A stretch of DNA of 43,111 nucleotides, taken from an uncultured Clostridia bacterium (GTDB lineage Bacteria; Bacillota; Clostridia; Oscillospirales; CAG-272). Below the pieces are notes generated by a model, which made no database searches, was not told the origin of the DNA, and saw nothing but the letters and a program-made list of their open reading frames with translations. The stretch is from NCBI GenBank assembly GCA_944392615.1, contig CALXXF010000020.1, positions 1 to 43,111 on the forward strand. The letters are read 5' to 3'. Made by a program: the position numbers and the translations under genes. This document shows, one piece after another, positions 27,424-35,185 of this stretch. The number at the start of each line of letters is the position of its first letter. The stretch's first letter is position 1.

Positions 27424-27478
27424 CAATAAGTCCCGGGCGTGTCCTGTGTTCCCGGAAAAACCTGCTGTGAAAACATTG

Positions 27479-27518
27479 AAACACCTGCGGCATCTCTTTG
27501 ATTGCCGCAGGTGTTTTT
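27479..27518 (+). terminator. nrdR terminator
   Basis: ACACCTGCGGC (27481-27491), 12-nt loop, GCCGCAGGTGT (27504-27514) and a T run: an 11-bp perfect stem. Confidence 0.9.
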
Positions 27519-27646
27519 ATATTACGGAGTGTCGGCGCCCGCAGATTTTACGGAAAGGCGGTCGGCGTACTTTATCGCTTTATTCCCGCATCAAGCCGTT
27601 TTTGTAAATCCATCTGCAGGTCATGTTTTGTCCTGAATGCCGTCTT

Positions 27647-27970
27647 TCAGTCTATTTCTATGTGGCTTGTCACCCATTTGCACATGTTATTCGGTATCCA
27701 GAAGCTGTATATTCCGATGGTAACTATTGTGAGCAGCATCCAGAGGATCCATTTGCCGAATATCTGTCCGCCTTTTCCGGTGAATTTCAGGCGCTGTCCG
27801 TTTATGCGCATATGCTCCACATAGTAATTGATGGCATATGCGACCGCCCACGGCGTGGCAATTCCCAGGGTAAGGGAGATGATAAAAAAGCATGCGAGCG
27901 ATGTGCCCAACAATCCGAGGACCGAGCCGGTCCAGGTTGATTTGCTTTCCACTTGTGTCTGATTTTGCAT
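27647..27970 (-). CDS. DUF898-like membrane protein
   Basis: 107 residues with two clear membrane helices: about 16-43 (SVLGLLGTSLACFFIISLTLGIATPWAVAY) and 70-93 (KWILWMLLTIVTIGIYSFWI). Between them INGQRLKFTGKGGQIFGKW, and the following GIYSFW, resemble the DUF898 (YjgN-like) family. The function is unknown. A very good site AGGAGG lies before the ATG. It reads left, away from the patatin gene, with 90 bp between them, so the two could share a transcript. Confidence 0.7.
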   Translation of the reverse strand: MQNQTQVESKSTWTGSVLGLLGTSLACFFIISLTLGIATPWAVAYAINYYVEHMRINGQRLKFTGKGGQIFGKWILWMLLTIVTIGIYSFWIPNNMCKWVTSHIEID

Positions 27971-28060
27971 ATAAAAGCCTCCTGATAAATATTTATTTAC
28001 GGTGCCATAGCACGAACACCCGCCGGTTTGTGCGGCAGCAGAAGAACGGTATCCGGAGAG

Positions 28061-28912
28061 TCAGAGGATATTCCGCTTCAGAAAATGCCGCACCATCATG
28101 TTTGCATTGTTCAGGACCTTGTCTGTTGTCAGAAACACCTTCTTTTTTTCATTGACCCTGTTGAAATTAAGGATATTCCTGCGAACTGACTCGGGGTCCT
28201 TTACTCCGCCGCTCAGAACAATATCAAACACCGCCTTTGCTTTTCTGTAGCCCTGCTCACGCATTTCAGAATAGCTTTTTTCGTCGAAACAAAAAGATGA
28301 GTAAAGAAAACGGTTATCTTCGGGAAACGATATCTTTATTACCCGCCTTGTAAAACAATCTGAGCCGAAAATGTAATCATTGTCGTCAAAATAGACGCAT
28401 ATAGCGTAATCGACATCGCAGCCGAGCAGAGGAAAAAACGGAATATTATCGGCAAGGGCGCCGTCGCAGTAGCTGTTTGTTCCTATTTTTACAGTTTTGC
28501 ATAGCGGCGGAATGGAAATTGCAGCCTTGAGGCACAGATAGCGCACAGCGGCGTTTTCGGATGCAAGGTCCTTATAAACGACAGTTCTTTTGCGCAGGTC
28601 TAAAAGAGGTACGTAGAGTTTTTCACAGCCTGTCTTGTAGTCAGATAATTCAAACAGCCGCTTTTGTAAAATGTCGCTTTTCAAAACAGACGGCAGAAAC
28701 AGCCGTTTTCTTTCCGAGCATATTTCCGACCAAACCCTGTCTGCCGTCTTTGTCTCTCCTGCAGCGTATGCAGCGGCGTTAAGTGCCCCTACTGAGGCGG
28801 CACTTATATATGATATTTCGTCAAGGGAAAAAAACTCCTCTACCGCGCGCAACACTCCCACCTGATACGCGCCCTTGGCTATTCCTCCCGAAAGGATAAG
28901 CCCGATTTTCAT
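28061..28912 (-). CDS. Patatin-like phospholipase
   Basis: 283 residues. The oxyanion motif SGGIAKG (8-14), nucleophile S40 within ISAASVGALNA and the catalytic Asp in DGALADN (D150) give the Ser-Asp dyad of patatins. The first Gly of the GxSxG motif is Ala here, a mild deviation. It should hydrolyse acyl chains from lipids in the cytoplasm or at the membrane. The start at 28912 is fixed by AAAGGAGG directly upstream; a longer frame to 28966 is not needed. It is read from the strong promoter at 29077-29105, divergent from an XRE regulator. Confidence 0.88.
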   Translation of the reverse strand: MKIGLILSGGIAKGAYQVGVLRAVEEFFSLDEISYISAASVGALNAAAYAAGETKTADRVWSEICSERKRLFLPSVLKSDILQKRLFELSDYKTGCEKLYVPLLDLRKRTVVYKDLASENAAVRYLCLKAAISIPPLCKTVKIGTNSYCDGALADNIPFFPLLGCDVDYAICVYFDDNDYIFGSDCFTRRVIKISFPEDNRFLYSSFCFDEKSYSEMREQGYRKAKAVFDIVLSGGVKDPESVRRNILNFNRVNEKKKVFLTTDKVLNNANMMVRHFLKRNIL

Positions 28913-29076
28913 GCCAGCCTCCTTTCTGCAGTGTCGAGAGCATGAGACCTTTTGCAGGCTGTCCACCTGGCGTTGCCCTGCGAGGACACTGCCGTACCGG
29001 CGCTCTCTTCATGCGCCTCCGGGTTTTTAAAATGCATGTATACGAATGCCTGCAGCGTGACATGTTTACTGGTGTC

Positions 29077-29105
29077 AGTATAACAGATTTTTTGTTCCAT
29101 GTCAA
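29077..29105 (-). promoter_or_regulatory. Promoter of the patatin gene
   Basis: On the minus strand TTGACA (29100-29105), 17-bp spacer, TATACT (29077-29082). Confidence 0.75.
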
Positions 29106-29160
29106 CACTAATAACTATAATTTTACCTATTAATTTCTTTATTTTTAGCTATCAGTGTTG
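29092..29160 (+). promoter_or_regulatory. Promoter and possible operator of the XRE regulator
   Basis: TTGTTC (29092-29097), 18-bp spacer, TATAAT (29116-29121) reads toward the XRE gene and overlaps the patatin promoter. CAACACT (29103-29109) and AGTGTTG (29154-29160) form an inverted pair 44 bp apart that flanks the start region, as expected if the regulator binds its own control region. The operator role is inferred. Confidence 0.45.
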
Positions 29161-29188
29161 TATTTTAGTGAAAAAAGGGGGCTTTGAA

Positions 29189-29527
29189 ATGCATGTTGAT
29201 TATAATCTGATAGGGACGCGCATAAAGAGCGCACGCAAAGCAGTCGGAATGACACAGGAAAATCTCGCCGAAAGACTGGATGTCTCTATTGGCTATATAA
29301 GTCAGGTAGAGCGTGGAATAACAAAAATAAGCCTCGATCTTCTTGCGGAGATTTCGGATATTCTGAACAGGGATATTTCTTTTTTTGTATGCGGTACAAA
29401 TTTTTCCTCAGACAAATATATGGAACAGGAGCTTATACGGGAATATTCAAATCTGTCATATAAAAACAAGCGCCTCGTATTCAGGATAATAGGGCTGCTT
29501 GAGGAAAACGACCGGGCAAATGACTGA
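29189..29527 (+). CDS. XRE-family transcriptional regulator
   Basis: 112 residues. A Cro/C1-type helix-turn-helix at about 8-62: IGTRIKSARKAVGMTQENLAERLDVSIGYISQVERG, with the recognition helix around IGYISQVERG. The C-terminal 45 residues are helical and may dimerise or sense. The start at 29189 is chosen because AAAGGGGGC lies seven bases upstream; an in-frame ATG at 29099 lies within the promoter. It is divergent from the patatin gene and probably controls it and itself. Confidence 0.85.
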   Translation: MHVDYNLIGTRIKSARKAVGMTQENLAERLDVSIGYISQVERGITKISLDLLAEISDILNRDISFFVCGTNFSSDKYMEQELIREYSNLSYKNKRLVFRIIGLLEENDRAND

Positions 29528-29560
29528 AGATCCGGAGGCGCCGCAAAATGCGGTATACTG

Positions 29561-29598
29561 CGGCATATCCCATAGGGCGGCGGCATATCCCATAGGGC
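29561..29598 (+). repeat. 18-bp tandem direct repeat
   Basis: CGGCATATCCCATAGGGC at 29561-29578 and exactly again at 29581-29598, a 20-bp period, in the short gap between the XRE and AraC-type genes. Confidence 0.85.
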
Positions 29599-29680
29599 TG
29601 AGGGGCGCCGGCGCAAATGTGATGCAAGGCAAAACAAAAAAACGCCCACGGCGGCTGCTCTGTAGCGGTATCAGGCGAAA

Positions 29681-30121
29681 TTGACTGCGGTCATTAGCAG
29701 AGGTGCGGCAAAGATATCTGTGCTACGCTCCCTTCAGTCAAGCGATTTTTCAGAACAGCAACTGTCGTCGTCAGATGAAATAATAAGAAAAGCTCTTCTC
29801 TATATAAAAGAAAATTACCGCGAAAAAATAACCCTCGCCAAGGCAGCCCAGGCTGTCGGTCTTTCAGAAGGATATTTCAGCAGCTATTTCAACCGCGTGA
29901 TGAAAACCGGCTTTCCCGAATACGTCATGAAATACAGGCTGATAATAGCCGCCGGATATATCGCTTCGGCTGATACCCTTCCAAAGGGTCTGTCACTGAA
30001 GGAAATAGCGTATATGAACGGCTTTTCGTCATTCACATACTTTTCGAGCGCTTTTTCAAAATATTTCGGTGTCAGCCCTCGGCAGTACAGAAACCGCTCC
30101 CATTCTTCTCACGGGCATTAA
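29681..30121 (+). CDS. AraC-type DNA-binding protein, lacking a sensor domain
   Basis: 146 residues. The AraC double helix-turn-helix occupies about 35-138: ALLYIKENYREKITLAKAAQAVGLSEGYFSSYFNR and LKEIAYMNGFSSFTYFSSAFSKYFGVSPRQYR. There is no ligand-binding domain; the first 35 residues are short and polar. The best start is TTG at 29681, but there is no strong ribosome binding site, so the gene may be a remnant of a longer regulator or depend on read-through from an overlapping short frame (29520-29684, ATGACTGA overlap with the XRE stop). Its target is unknown; the MFS gene downstream is a candidate. Confidence 0.75.
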   Translation: MTAVISRGAAKISVLRSLQSSDFSEQQLSSSDEIIRKALLYIKENYREKITLAKAAQAVGLSEGYFSSYFNRVMKTGFPEYVMKYRLIIAAGYIASADTLPKGLSLKEIAYMNGFSSFTYFSSAFSKYFGVSPRQYRNRSHSSHGH

Positions 30122-30129
30122 TTATATCC

Positions 30130-30370
30130 CAGTCAGCCTCCGGTCATCGCGGTCAGCCCCGGTCAGCCCCGGTCAGCCTCCGGTCCCCCGGTCATCGCGG
30201 TCAGTCCCGGTCAGTCTCCGGTCAGCCTCGGTCAGCCTCCGGTCATCGCGGTCAGCCCCGGTCAGCCTCCGGTCATCGCGGTCAGCCTCGGTCCCCCCAG
30301 TCATCGCGGTCAGCCTCGGTCCCCCCGGTCAGCGCGGTCAGTCCCGGTCAGCCTCCGGTCATCGCGGTCA
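30130..30370 (+). repeat. GGTCA-rich tandem repeat tract
   Basis: About 20 copies of a GGTCA core in 240 bp, arranged as 9-11 bp units: CGGTCAGCC, CGGTCATCG and CGGTCAGCCTC, with mixed order such as CGGTCAGCCTCCGGTCATCG. The tract starts 9 bp after the AraC-type stop and ends before the MFS promoter. A frame through it (30069-30374) is only the repeat translated. Confidence 0.9.
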
Positions 30371-30513
30371 ATAATTCCGGCAAAAATTACTGGGACTATC
30401 AAGTGTTTTACGGTGTTGCGGCAGATAAGGGCGCTGAACTGTGTATTTTGCCGCGGCAAAGATGGAAAAGCTACGGGGCGACAATAAATATTTGAGGATA
30501 TCGATATATCGTC

Positions 30514-30542
30514 TTGCTTTAAGGTAAGACAAGTAGTATAAT
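30514..30542 (+). promoter_or_regulatory. Promoter of the MFS gene
   Basis: TTGCTT (30514-30519), 17-bp spacer, TATAAT (30537-30542), the same -35 as the dnaA promoter. Expected start of transcription is near 30549, about 100 nt before the ATG. Confidence 0.7.
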
Positions 30543-30610
30543 ACACGGTGGCGCGTGTTACCGGAAACGGCGCACAGCGCGGACAATGCAAAGAAAACAT
30601 TAAATTCGCC

Positions 30611-30626
30611 TCCGGCGCGCGCCGGA
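30611..30626. promoter_or_regulatory. 16-bp perfect palindrome in the MFS leader
   Basis: TCCGGCGCGCGCCGGA reads the same on both strands. It lies between the promoter and the start codon and could be an operator or an RNA hairpin. Confidence 0.5.
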
Positions 30627-30650
30627 AGGCGCTTTTCGGACGGTGTCATC

Positions 30651-32150
30651 ATGCAGACAAAGTGTCGCACCGGTAAGGACAGCTTCGCAAGGCTTAAGCT
30701 GTCATGCTATACCGGATTTTTCACACAGGCGATAATAATAAACCTTGCGCCTCTGTATTTCGTGTTTTTCAAAGATACGTACGGGATCAATCCGTCAAGA
30801 CTCGCGCTTTTGATAACCGTTAACTTTGTGACACAGATATTTGTCGACCTCCTTTCAATAAAGTATTCGGTTAAAATAGGGCTCAGGAAATGCGCTGCCA
30901 TAGCGCATGCGGCGTGCTTTGCCGGACTTGTGCTGCTCGCACTTTTTCCCACCTTTACAAGTATTCCATATCCCGGGATGATAGTCGCGGTCATATTGTA
31001 TTCAATAGGCGGCGGCCTTCTTGAAACGGTCATAAATCCGATATTTGCGACGCTGCCTCAGAATGGCAAGTCGGGAGTCAGGCTGTCACTGCTTCATTCC
31101 TTCTACTGCTGGGGCCAGATGTCGGTGATACTGATAACCACGCTGCTTTTAAGGATATGCGGACAGCAGAGCTGGTGGATAATAACGATAGGGTGGTCGA
31201 TTATACCTCTTCTGAATACGATAAGCTTTGCAACGGTCAGGCTCGACGAGTCCTCTGCTCAGGAAGCCGAGGCGCAGGAGAAGAGCGGGAGTTCAGAAGT
31301 ATCTGCAAAAGCGCTTTTCAGAAACGGCACCTATATAGTATGTATTGTGATGATTTTCTGCGCCGGAGCCTCCGAGCTTTCAATGTCGCAGTGGGCGTCC
31401 TACTTTGCCGAGGTGGGACTCAAGGTTGATAAAACGGTGGGCGACCTGCTCGGACCATGCCTTTTCGCCTTTTTCATGGGCTTGGGCAGAGCGGCTATGG
31501 GTCTTTTCGGTAAAAAGCTGAACATAAAGAAAATGCTTGTCCTTGCTTCGGCTTTTTGTATGGTTTGCTATTTCTCAGCCGCGCTTTCGCCCAATGCTGC
31601 GGTTTCACTTGCTTTTTGTGCGCTCTGCGGTCTTTCCGTCTCGATAATGTGGCCGTCTGCGCTCAATATGGCGGCGTTTCGCTTTGCCGCAACTCCGACT
31701 GTGTTCGGATTTTTGTCAGTGTTCGGCGACGGGGGATGCACCGTCGGGCCTTCGATGACGGGAAAACTCGCAGATGTGTTCCAGTCCGGAGAATTTGCCG
31801 CCGAGCTGTCTGTAAGGCTTGGTATCACGCCTGAGCAGCTGGGCATCCGGCTGGGTCTGTTAGTGTCCTTTGTTTTCCCGCTGATACTGATGATATCTGT
31901 GTTCTTTTTCAGGGAGCGTCCTGCCGGAGATTCCGGAAAGGAAGACTGCGCTTCGGGTCTTTCAGACAATAAAGGCATACCGACAGATAAGCTCACAGCC
32001 CCCGACGGCAGCAGCACAGCAATGATACGCGAAGGCGCAACCACAGATTGCGGATGCGCAACCGGAGGTTGCGAAGAGCAGGACGAAAAGTGCCGGCAGG
32101 ACGAAAAGAATATCACGGTGCCTGCAGAAAGAGATACAGGAGATGAATGA
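30651..32150 (+). CDS. MFS transporter, FucP-like sugar permease type
   Basis: 499 residues with about 12 membrane helices (first pair SCYTGFFTQAIIINLAPLYF; others at FFMGLGRAAMGLF and FPLILMISVFFF). The central GASELSMSQWASYFAEVGL is typical of the FucP/sugar:H+ symporter branch of MFS found in clostridia. The C-terminal 70 residues are a Cys/Asp/Glu-rich, non-membrane tail (CGCATGGCEEQDEKC). The substrate cannot be assigned. The ATG at 30651 fits a 100-nt leader, though its ribosome binding site is weak (GGACGG); a GTG at 30555 is the alternative. The end overlaps the pseudouridine synthase gene by 8 bp. Confidence 0.85.
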   Translation: MQTKCRTGKDSFARLKLSCYTGFFTQAIIINLAPLYFVFFKDTYGINPSRLALLITVNFVTQIFVDLLSIKYSVKIGLRKCAAIAHAACFAGLVLLALFPTFTSIPYPGMIVAVILYSIGGGLLETVINPIFATLPQNGKSGVRLSLLHSFYCWGQMSVILITTLLLRICGQQSWWIITIGWSIIPLLNTISFATVRLDESSAQEAEAQEKSGSSEVSAKALFRNGTYIVCIVMIFCAGASELSMSQWASYFAEVGLKVDKTVGDLLGPCLFAFFMGLGRAAMGLFGKKLNIKKMLVLASAFCMVCYFSAALSPNAAVSLAFCALCGLSVSIMWPSALNMAAFRFAATPTVFGFLSVFGDGGCTVGPSMTGKLADVFQSGEFAAELSVRLGITPEQLGIRLGLLVSFVFPLILMISVFFFRERPAGDSGKEDCASGLSDNKGIPTDKLTAPDGSSTAMIREGATTDCGCATGGCEEQDEKCRQDEKNITVPAERDTGDE

Positions 32151-33123
32151 CCTTCCTGTTGTATATTCCGACAAAAGCATAGTGGTTGTCAATAAGCCTT
32201 CGGGTATGCCGTCCTGCGGCGGGGTGCGCTCTGCCGAAAACCAGCTTGCCTCTCATTTCAAAGAGATCTATCCTGTCCACAGGCTTGACACAGACACAAA
32301 AGGACTCATGGTGTTTGCAAGAACAAGGGCGTCTGCGGCGGCCCTCAGCAGTCAGATGACAGGCCAGGGAAGCAGCAGGACCGTTTATAAGGAATATGCG
32401 GCAGTTGTATTGTCCGACATGACGGACTTTTTTTCAGAGAATGCCGGGAAACACACCTGCGGAAAAGACTGCTTGGTGTGCCCCGGTGCGGGCAGGGCTG
32501 AAAATTTGTCGTCGGGAGCATCATGTGCGGACGCTCGGAAAGGGCAGTCTGAAAAGCCGGAAGGGCATGACGGGTTTTTGTTTATGAGCGATCTGCTTTT
32601 TTATGACAGGACAAAGAACAAAAGCTATGTCGTTGCGAGGATGAGGCGAGGGGTAAAAGAAGCTTTGCTTGAGTACAGGCCGGAGGCGGTTTGCGGAGGG
32701 ATGACGCTTGTGCGTGTGATCCTTCACACCGGAAGGACCCACCAGATACGCGTCCAGCTTGCGTCGCGCGGATTCCCCATCGTGGGCGACAGAAAATACG
32801 GCGCTCCGGCGGAGATATCAGTCGGCACTGATATAAAAAAATCCGTGCTGTCGGGAGAGCCTTCAAAAATCAATACGAAAGAAGACAAAGAACCGGAAAA
32901 GACAAAAGACAATCGGTGGGAAAGCCCGCAGAAAATGTCTTTGCAGCCATATCAGGCTTTTGACAAACCGCAGGGAATAGCGCTCGTCTGCCGCGTGCTT
33001 GCATTCAGGCATCCGGAAACAGGGAAGATGGTAAAATTTTCGACAGGGCTCCCTGAGGAATTTCCCTTCGACATTTTTTCACCAGGACGGCAGACGCCCG
33101 GAAAAGGAGAGTTATTTACATGA
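32143..33123 (+). CDS. RluA-type pseudouridine synthase with insertions
   Basis: 326 residues. The catalytic motif HRLDTDTKGLMVFA includes D49. GRTHQIRVQLASRGFPIVGDRKYG near 197-220 and LVCRVLAFRHPETGK near 280 complete the RluA fold. Two additions are unusual: residues 91-146, holding CGKDCLVC and a Gly/Ser/Lys-rich linker, and residues 222-278, a Lys/Glu/Ser-rich linker. The protein converts uridine to pseudouridine in rRNA or tRNA; which RNA is not clear. The start codon overlaps the MFS stop, and the stop overlaps the next gene (ATGA), so all three genes are a translationally coupled operon. Confidence 0.88.
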   Translation: MNDLPVVYSDKSIVVVNKPSGMPSCGGVRSAENQLASHFKEIYPVHRLDTDTKGLMVFARTRASAAALSSQMTGQGSSRTVYKEYAAVVLSDMTDFFSENAGKHTCGKDCLVCPGAGRAENLSSGASCADARKGQSEKPEGHDGFLFMSDLLFYDRTKNKSYVVARMRRGVKEALLEYRPEAVCGGMTLVRVILHTGRTHQIRVQLASRGFPIVGDRKYGAPAEISVGTDIKKSVLSGEPSKINTKEDKEPEKTKDNRWESPQKMSLQPYQAFDKPQGIALVCRVLAFRHPETGKMVKFSTGLPEEFPFDIFSPGRQTPGKGELFT

Positions 33124-33791
33124 GGTGCTGTATTTTCGGAGCAGGCGACTATGACGGCAGAGGCGTCGGGGGAATGTCCCTTCACAGCATCGTTGAAAAC
33201 AGCCTTGTCATAGCGGCAGACGCGGGGTATGAGCATGTTGTCAGATACGCGGTCAGGGCGGACATACTGCTCGGAGATTTCGATTCACTCGGTGACGGTG
33301 CGATATCCGGTAAAAATATCCGTATAATAAGACATCCGGTGGAAAAGGACGATACAGACACCGCCCTTGCCGCCGAAGAGGGTATAAGGGCGGGATGCGA
33401 TGAATTTTTTATTTTCGGCGGCACTGGCGGAAACCGTCCCGACCACACAGTAGCCAACATACAGGTGTTGGTTTCACTTGCTGAAAGGGGAGCTGCGGCA
33501 TACCTTATAGGAAATACCGGGGTTTTTACTGTCATAAAAGACTCGCGCCTTGTCTTCGACCCGGCATGCAGCGGAGGCATATCGGTTTTTTCACTTTCTC
33601 CGCGCTCAGAGCACACTGTCGTCAAGGGATTGTATTACAGTGCCGACGATGTGACCCTGACAAACGATCGCGCGCTCGGAGTCAGCAACCGGTTTATTTC
33701 AGCATCCGCGGATATATCGGTCGGCTCTGGCACCTTGCTTGTGTTCTGGAGCAATACAGTGAATCCTCTTCCGCTCCGCATAGCGCCGTAA
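33120..33791 (+). CDS. thiN: Thiamine pyrophosphokinase
   Basis: 223 residues. Motifs in order: AADAGYEH, GDFDSLG (52-58), HPVEKDDTDTALA (72-84) and GGTGGNRPDHTVANIQ (100-115), all diagnostic of the ThiN family. It transfers pyrophosphate from ATP to thiamine, making the cofactor. The ATG overlaps the stop of the pseudouridine synthase gene. No thiamine riboswitch was seen nearby. Confidence 0.93.
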   Translation: MRCCIFGAGDYDGRGVGGMSLHSIVENSLVIAADAGYEHVVRYAVRADILLGDFDSLGDGAISGKNIRIIRHPVEKDDTDTALAAEEGIRAGCDEFFIFGGTGGNRPDHTVANIQVLVSLAERGAAAYLIGNTGVFTVIKDSRLVFDPACSGGISVFSLSPRSEHTVVKGLYYSADDVTLTNDRALGVSNRFISASADISVGSGTLLVFWSNTVNPLPLRIAP

Positions 33792-34057
33792 GATAAAGGC
33801 AGACCGGACCCTGAGTATAAGTGAAACTTGACCGGCGGCGTGTTTTCGCAGAGAAAGATGCGGTTTGTCGGGGAACGGTATCTGACGGTATGGCGTGAAA
33901 ACACAAGGATTACAGAACCTTTCTGCTTTCAGTGTCTTTACAGTATAAATAATCAGCGATGAAAATCGCACATATAAAAATAAAAACACAAAAAACTGCT
34001 GCCGGGAAACCGGCGGTGTGTTAAAATCCGACGCTGATATATAAAATGAGGGACGAT

Positions 34058-34777
34058 ATGGATAACAACATAAAGGGAATAATTTTTGATATGGACGGCA
34101 CGCTTCTTTTGTCAATGCACGTCTGGGACAACGCAGGTTCAGGGTTTCTTAAAAGGCATGGAGTCACCCCCGATCCTGATACCGATGAGCTGGTAAAAAG
34201 CATGACGATAGAACAGGCGGCGGAATATTTTATTGAACGCTACGGTCTCGGAATGAGCGTGGAGCAGATAGCCTCAGATGTTGACAAGGAGCTTGAAAAT
34301 CAGTATTTCAACATACTTATGCCAAAGCCGGGGGTGCTCGCGATGCTTGAACGTCTGCACGATGCGGGCGTTCCGTGCTGTATAGCAACGGCTACCGACA
34401 GATATCTGGCGGTTCCTGCTTTGAAAAGAACCGGAATATATCCATATATAAAGGAGATTTTTACCTGCAAGCAGGTCGGGGCAGGAAAACAGACCCCTGA
34501 TATCTATTATGCCGCTATGAGCTCGCTCGGTTTTGCGAAGGAAGAGACGGCTGTTTTTGAGGACGCACCGTATGCGGCTCAGACGGCGCATCGCGCGGGT
34601 TTTTTCGTAGTAGGTATATACGACCCGTCATTTGAAGCGGGGCAGAATCGTCTCCGAGAAAGCGCCGATTTGTACATAAGAGATTTTTCCGAGCTCGGAG
34701 TATCTTCCTGCACGCCGGGAAGCGTCAGGCTATTGCAGAAGAAGGAGCAAATTCCGCCAAAGGGGTCAGCTGTATAA
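34058..34777 (+). CDS. HAD-superfamily hydrolase, beta-phosphoglucomutase-like
   Basis: 239 residues. Motif I FDMDGTLLLS (D11, D13), cap domain about 18-85, motif II ATATDR near 116, motif III region CKQVGAGKQTPDIYY near 140 and motif IV FEDAPYAAQTAHRAGF near 172. It should be a sugar-phosphate phosphatase or mutase; substrate unknown. The start at 34058 follows GAGGG by nine bases and is preferred to the ATG at 34046, which itself overlaps that site. A GCCGG-GAAA-CCGGC hairpin lies about 45 bp upstream. It is monocistronic. Confidence 0.85.
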   Translation: MDNNIKGIIFDMDGTLLLSMHVWDNAGSGFLKRHGVTPDPDTDELVKSMTIEQAAEYFIERYGLGMSVEQIASDVDKELENQYFNILMPKPGVLAMLERLHDAGVPCCIATATDRYLAVPALKRTGIYPYIKEIFTCKQVGAGKQTPDIYYAAMSSLGFAKEETAVFEDAPYAAQTAHRAGFFVVGIYDPSFEAGQNRLRESADLYIRDFSELGVSSCTPGSVRLLQKKEQIPPKGSAV

Positions 34778-34974
34778 GCGTGAACTTCATTGACGCAGCG
34801 CCGGGCGAAACATCGTGACACCCGCTTAGTCCGGATAAAATCAGTACCTTGATGCAGCGCACGCCACACAAACAACTGTGGTTATATAAACGGACAAATA
34901 CAGTCAATATACGGTGCGTCAGTAAATTATTATAAAAGCGCAAATTATATAAGATATATAAAAGCATAGATGAA

Positions 34975-35025
34975 AAAACACATTCGGAGACAGCATAAAA
35001 TTTATGCCGGACCGGATGTGTTTTT
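34975..35025. terminator. Bidirectional terminator after the HAD gene
   Basis: AAAACACATTCGG pairs with CCGGATGTGTTTTT, one wobble, and encloses a smaller hairpin GCATAA-AAT-TTATGC. The outer stem has A runs on one side and T runs on the other. Confidence 0.75.
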
Positions 35026-35104
35026 CCATGTTAATGTCAAGTGACAGATGATATGACAGTATTATTTATGCTTTGCTGCCGCCTTACAAATCCGCCTGTA
35101 AAAA

Positions 35105-35146
35105 TAAGACCGGGAAATGCATATCAAGTGCATTTCCCGGTCCTTT
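35105..35146 (-). terminator. Terminator of the repeat-bearing lipoprotein gene
   Basis: GACCGGGAAATGCA (35108-35121), 7-nt loop, TGCATTTCCCGGTC (35129-35142): a perfect 14-bp stem, followed on the minus strand by TTATTTTTA. Confidence 0.85.
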
Positions 35147-35185
35147 ATCTGCTTGGCTTTTCAATAAGATCCAATCGATCCCCGA

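Larger units (their letters stand above)
34778..35185. other. Non-coding interval between convergent genes
   Basis: No gene is seen. It holds two terminators, listed separately, and an A/T-rich stretch at about 34925-34970. Confidence 0.6.

Noticed and set aside
29499..29684. 61-residue ORF between the XRE and AraC-type genes
   Set aside because: Its first part is out-of-frame XRE sequence and the rest covers the 18-bp tandem repeat; kept only as a possible coupling frame.
30069..30374. Collagen-like Ser/Arg/Pro ORF over the GGTCA tract
   Set aside because: Its sequence is only the tandem repeat translated, it overlaps the AraC-type gene and has no ribosome binding site.
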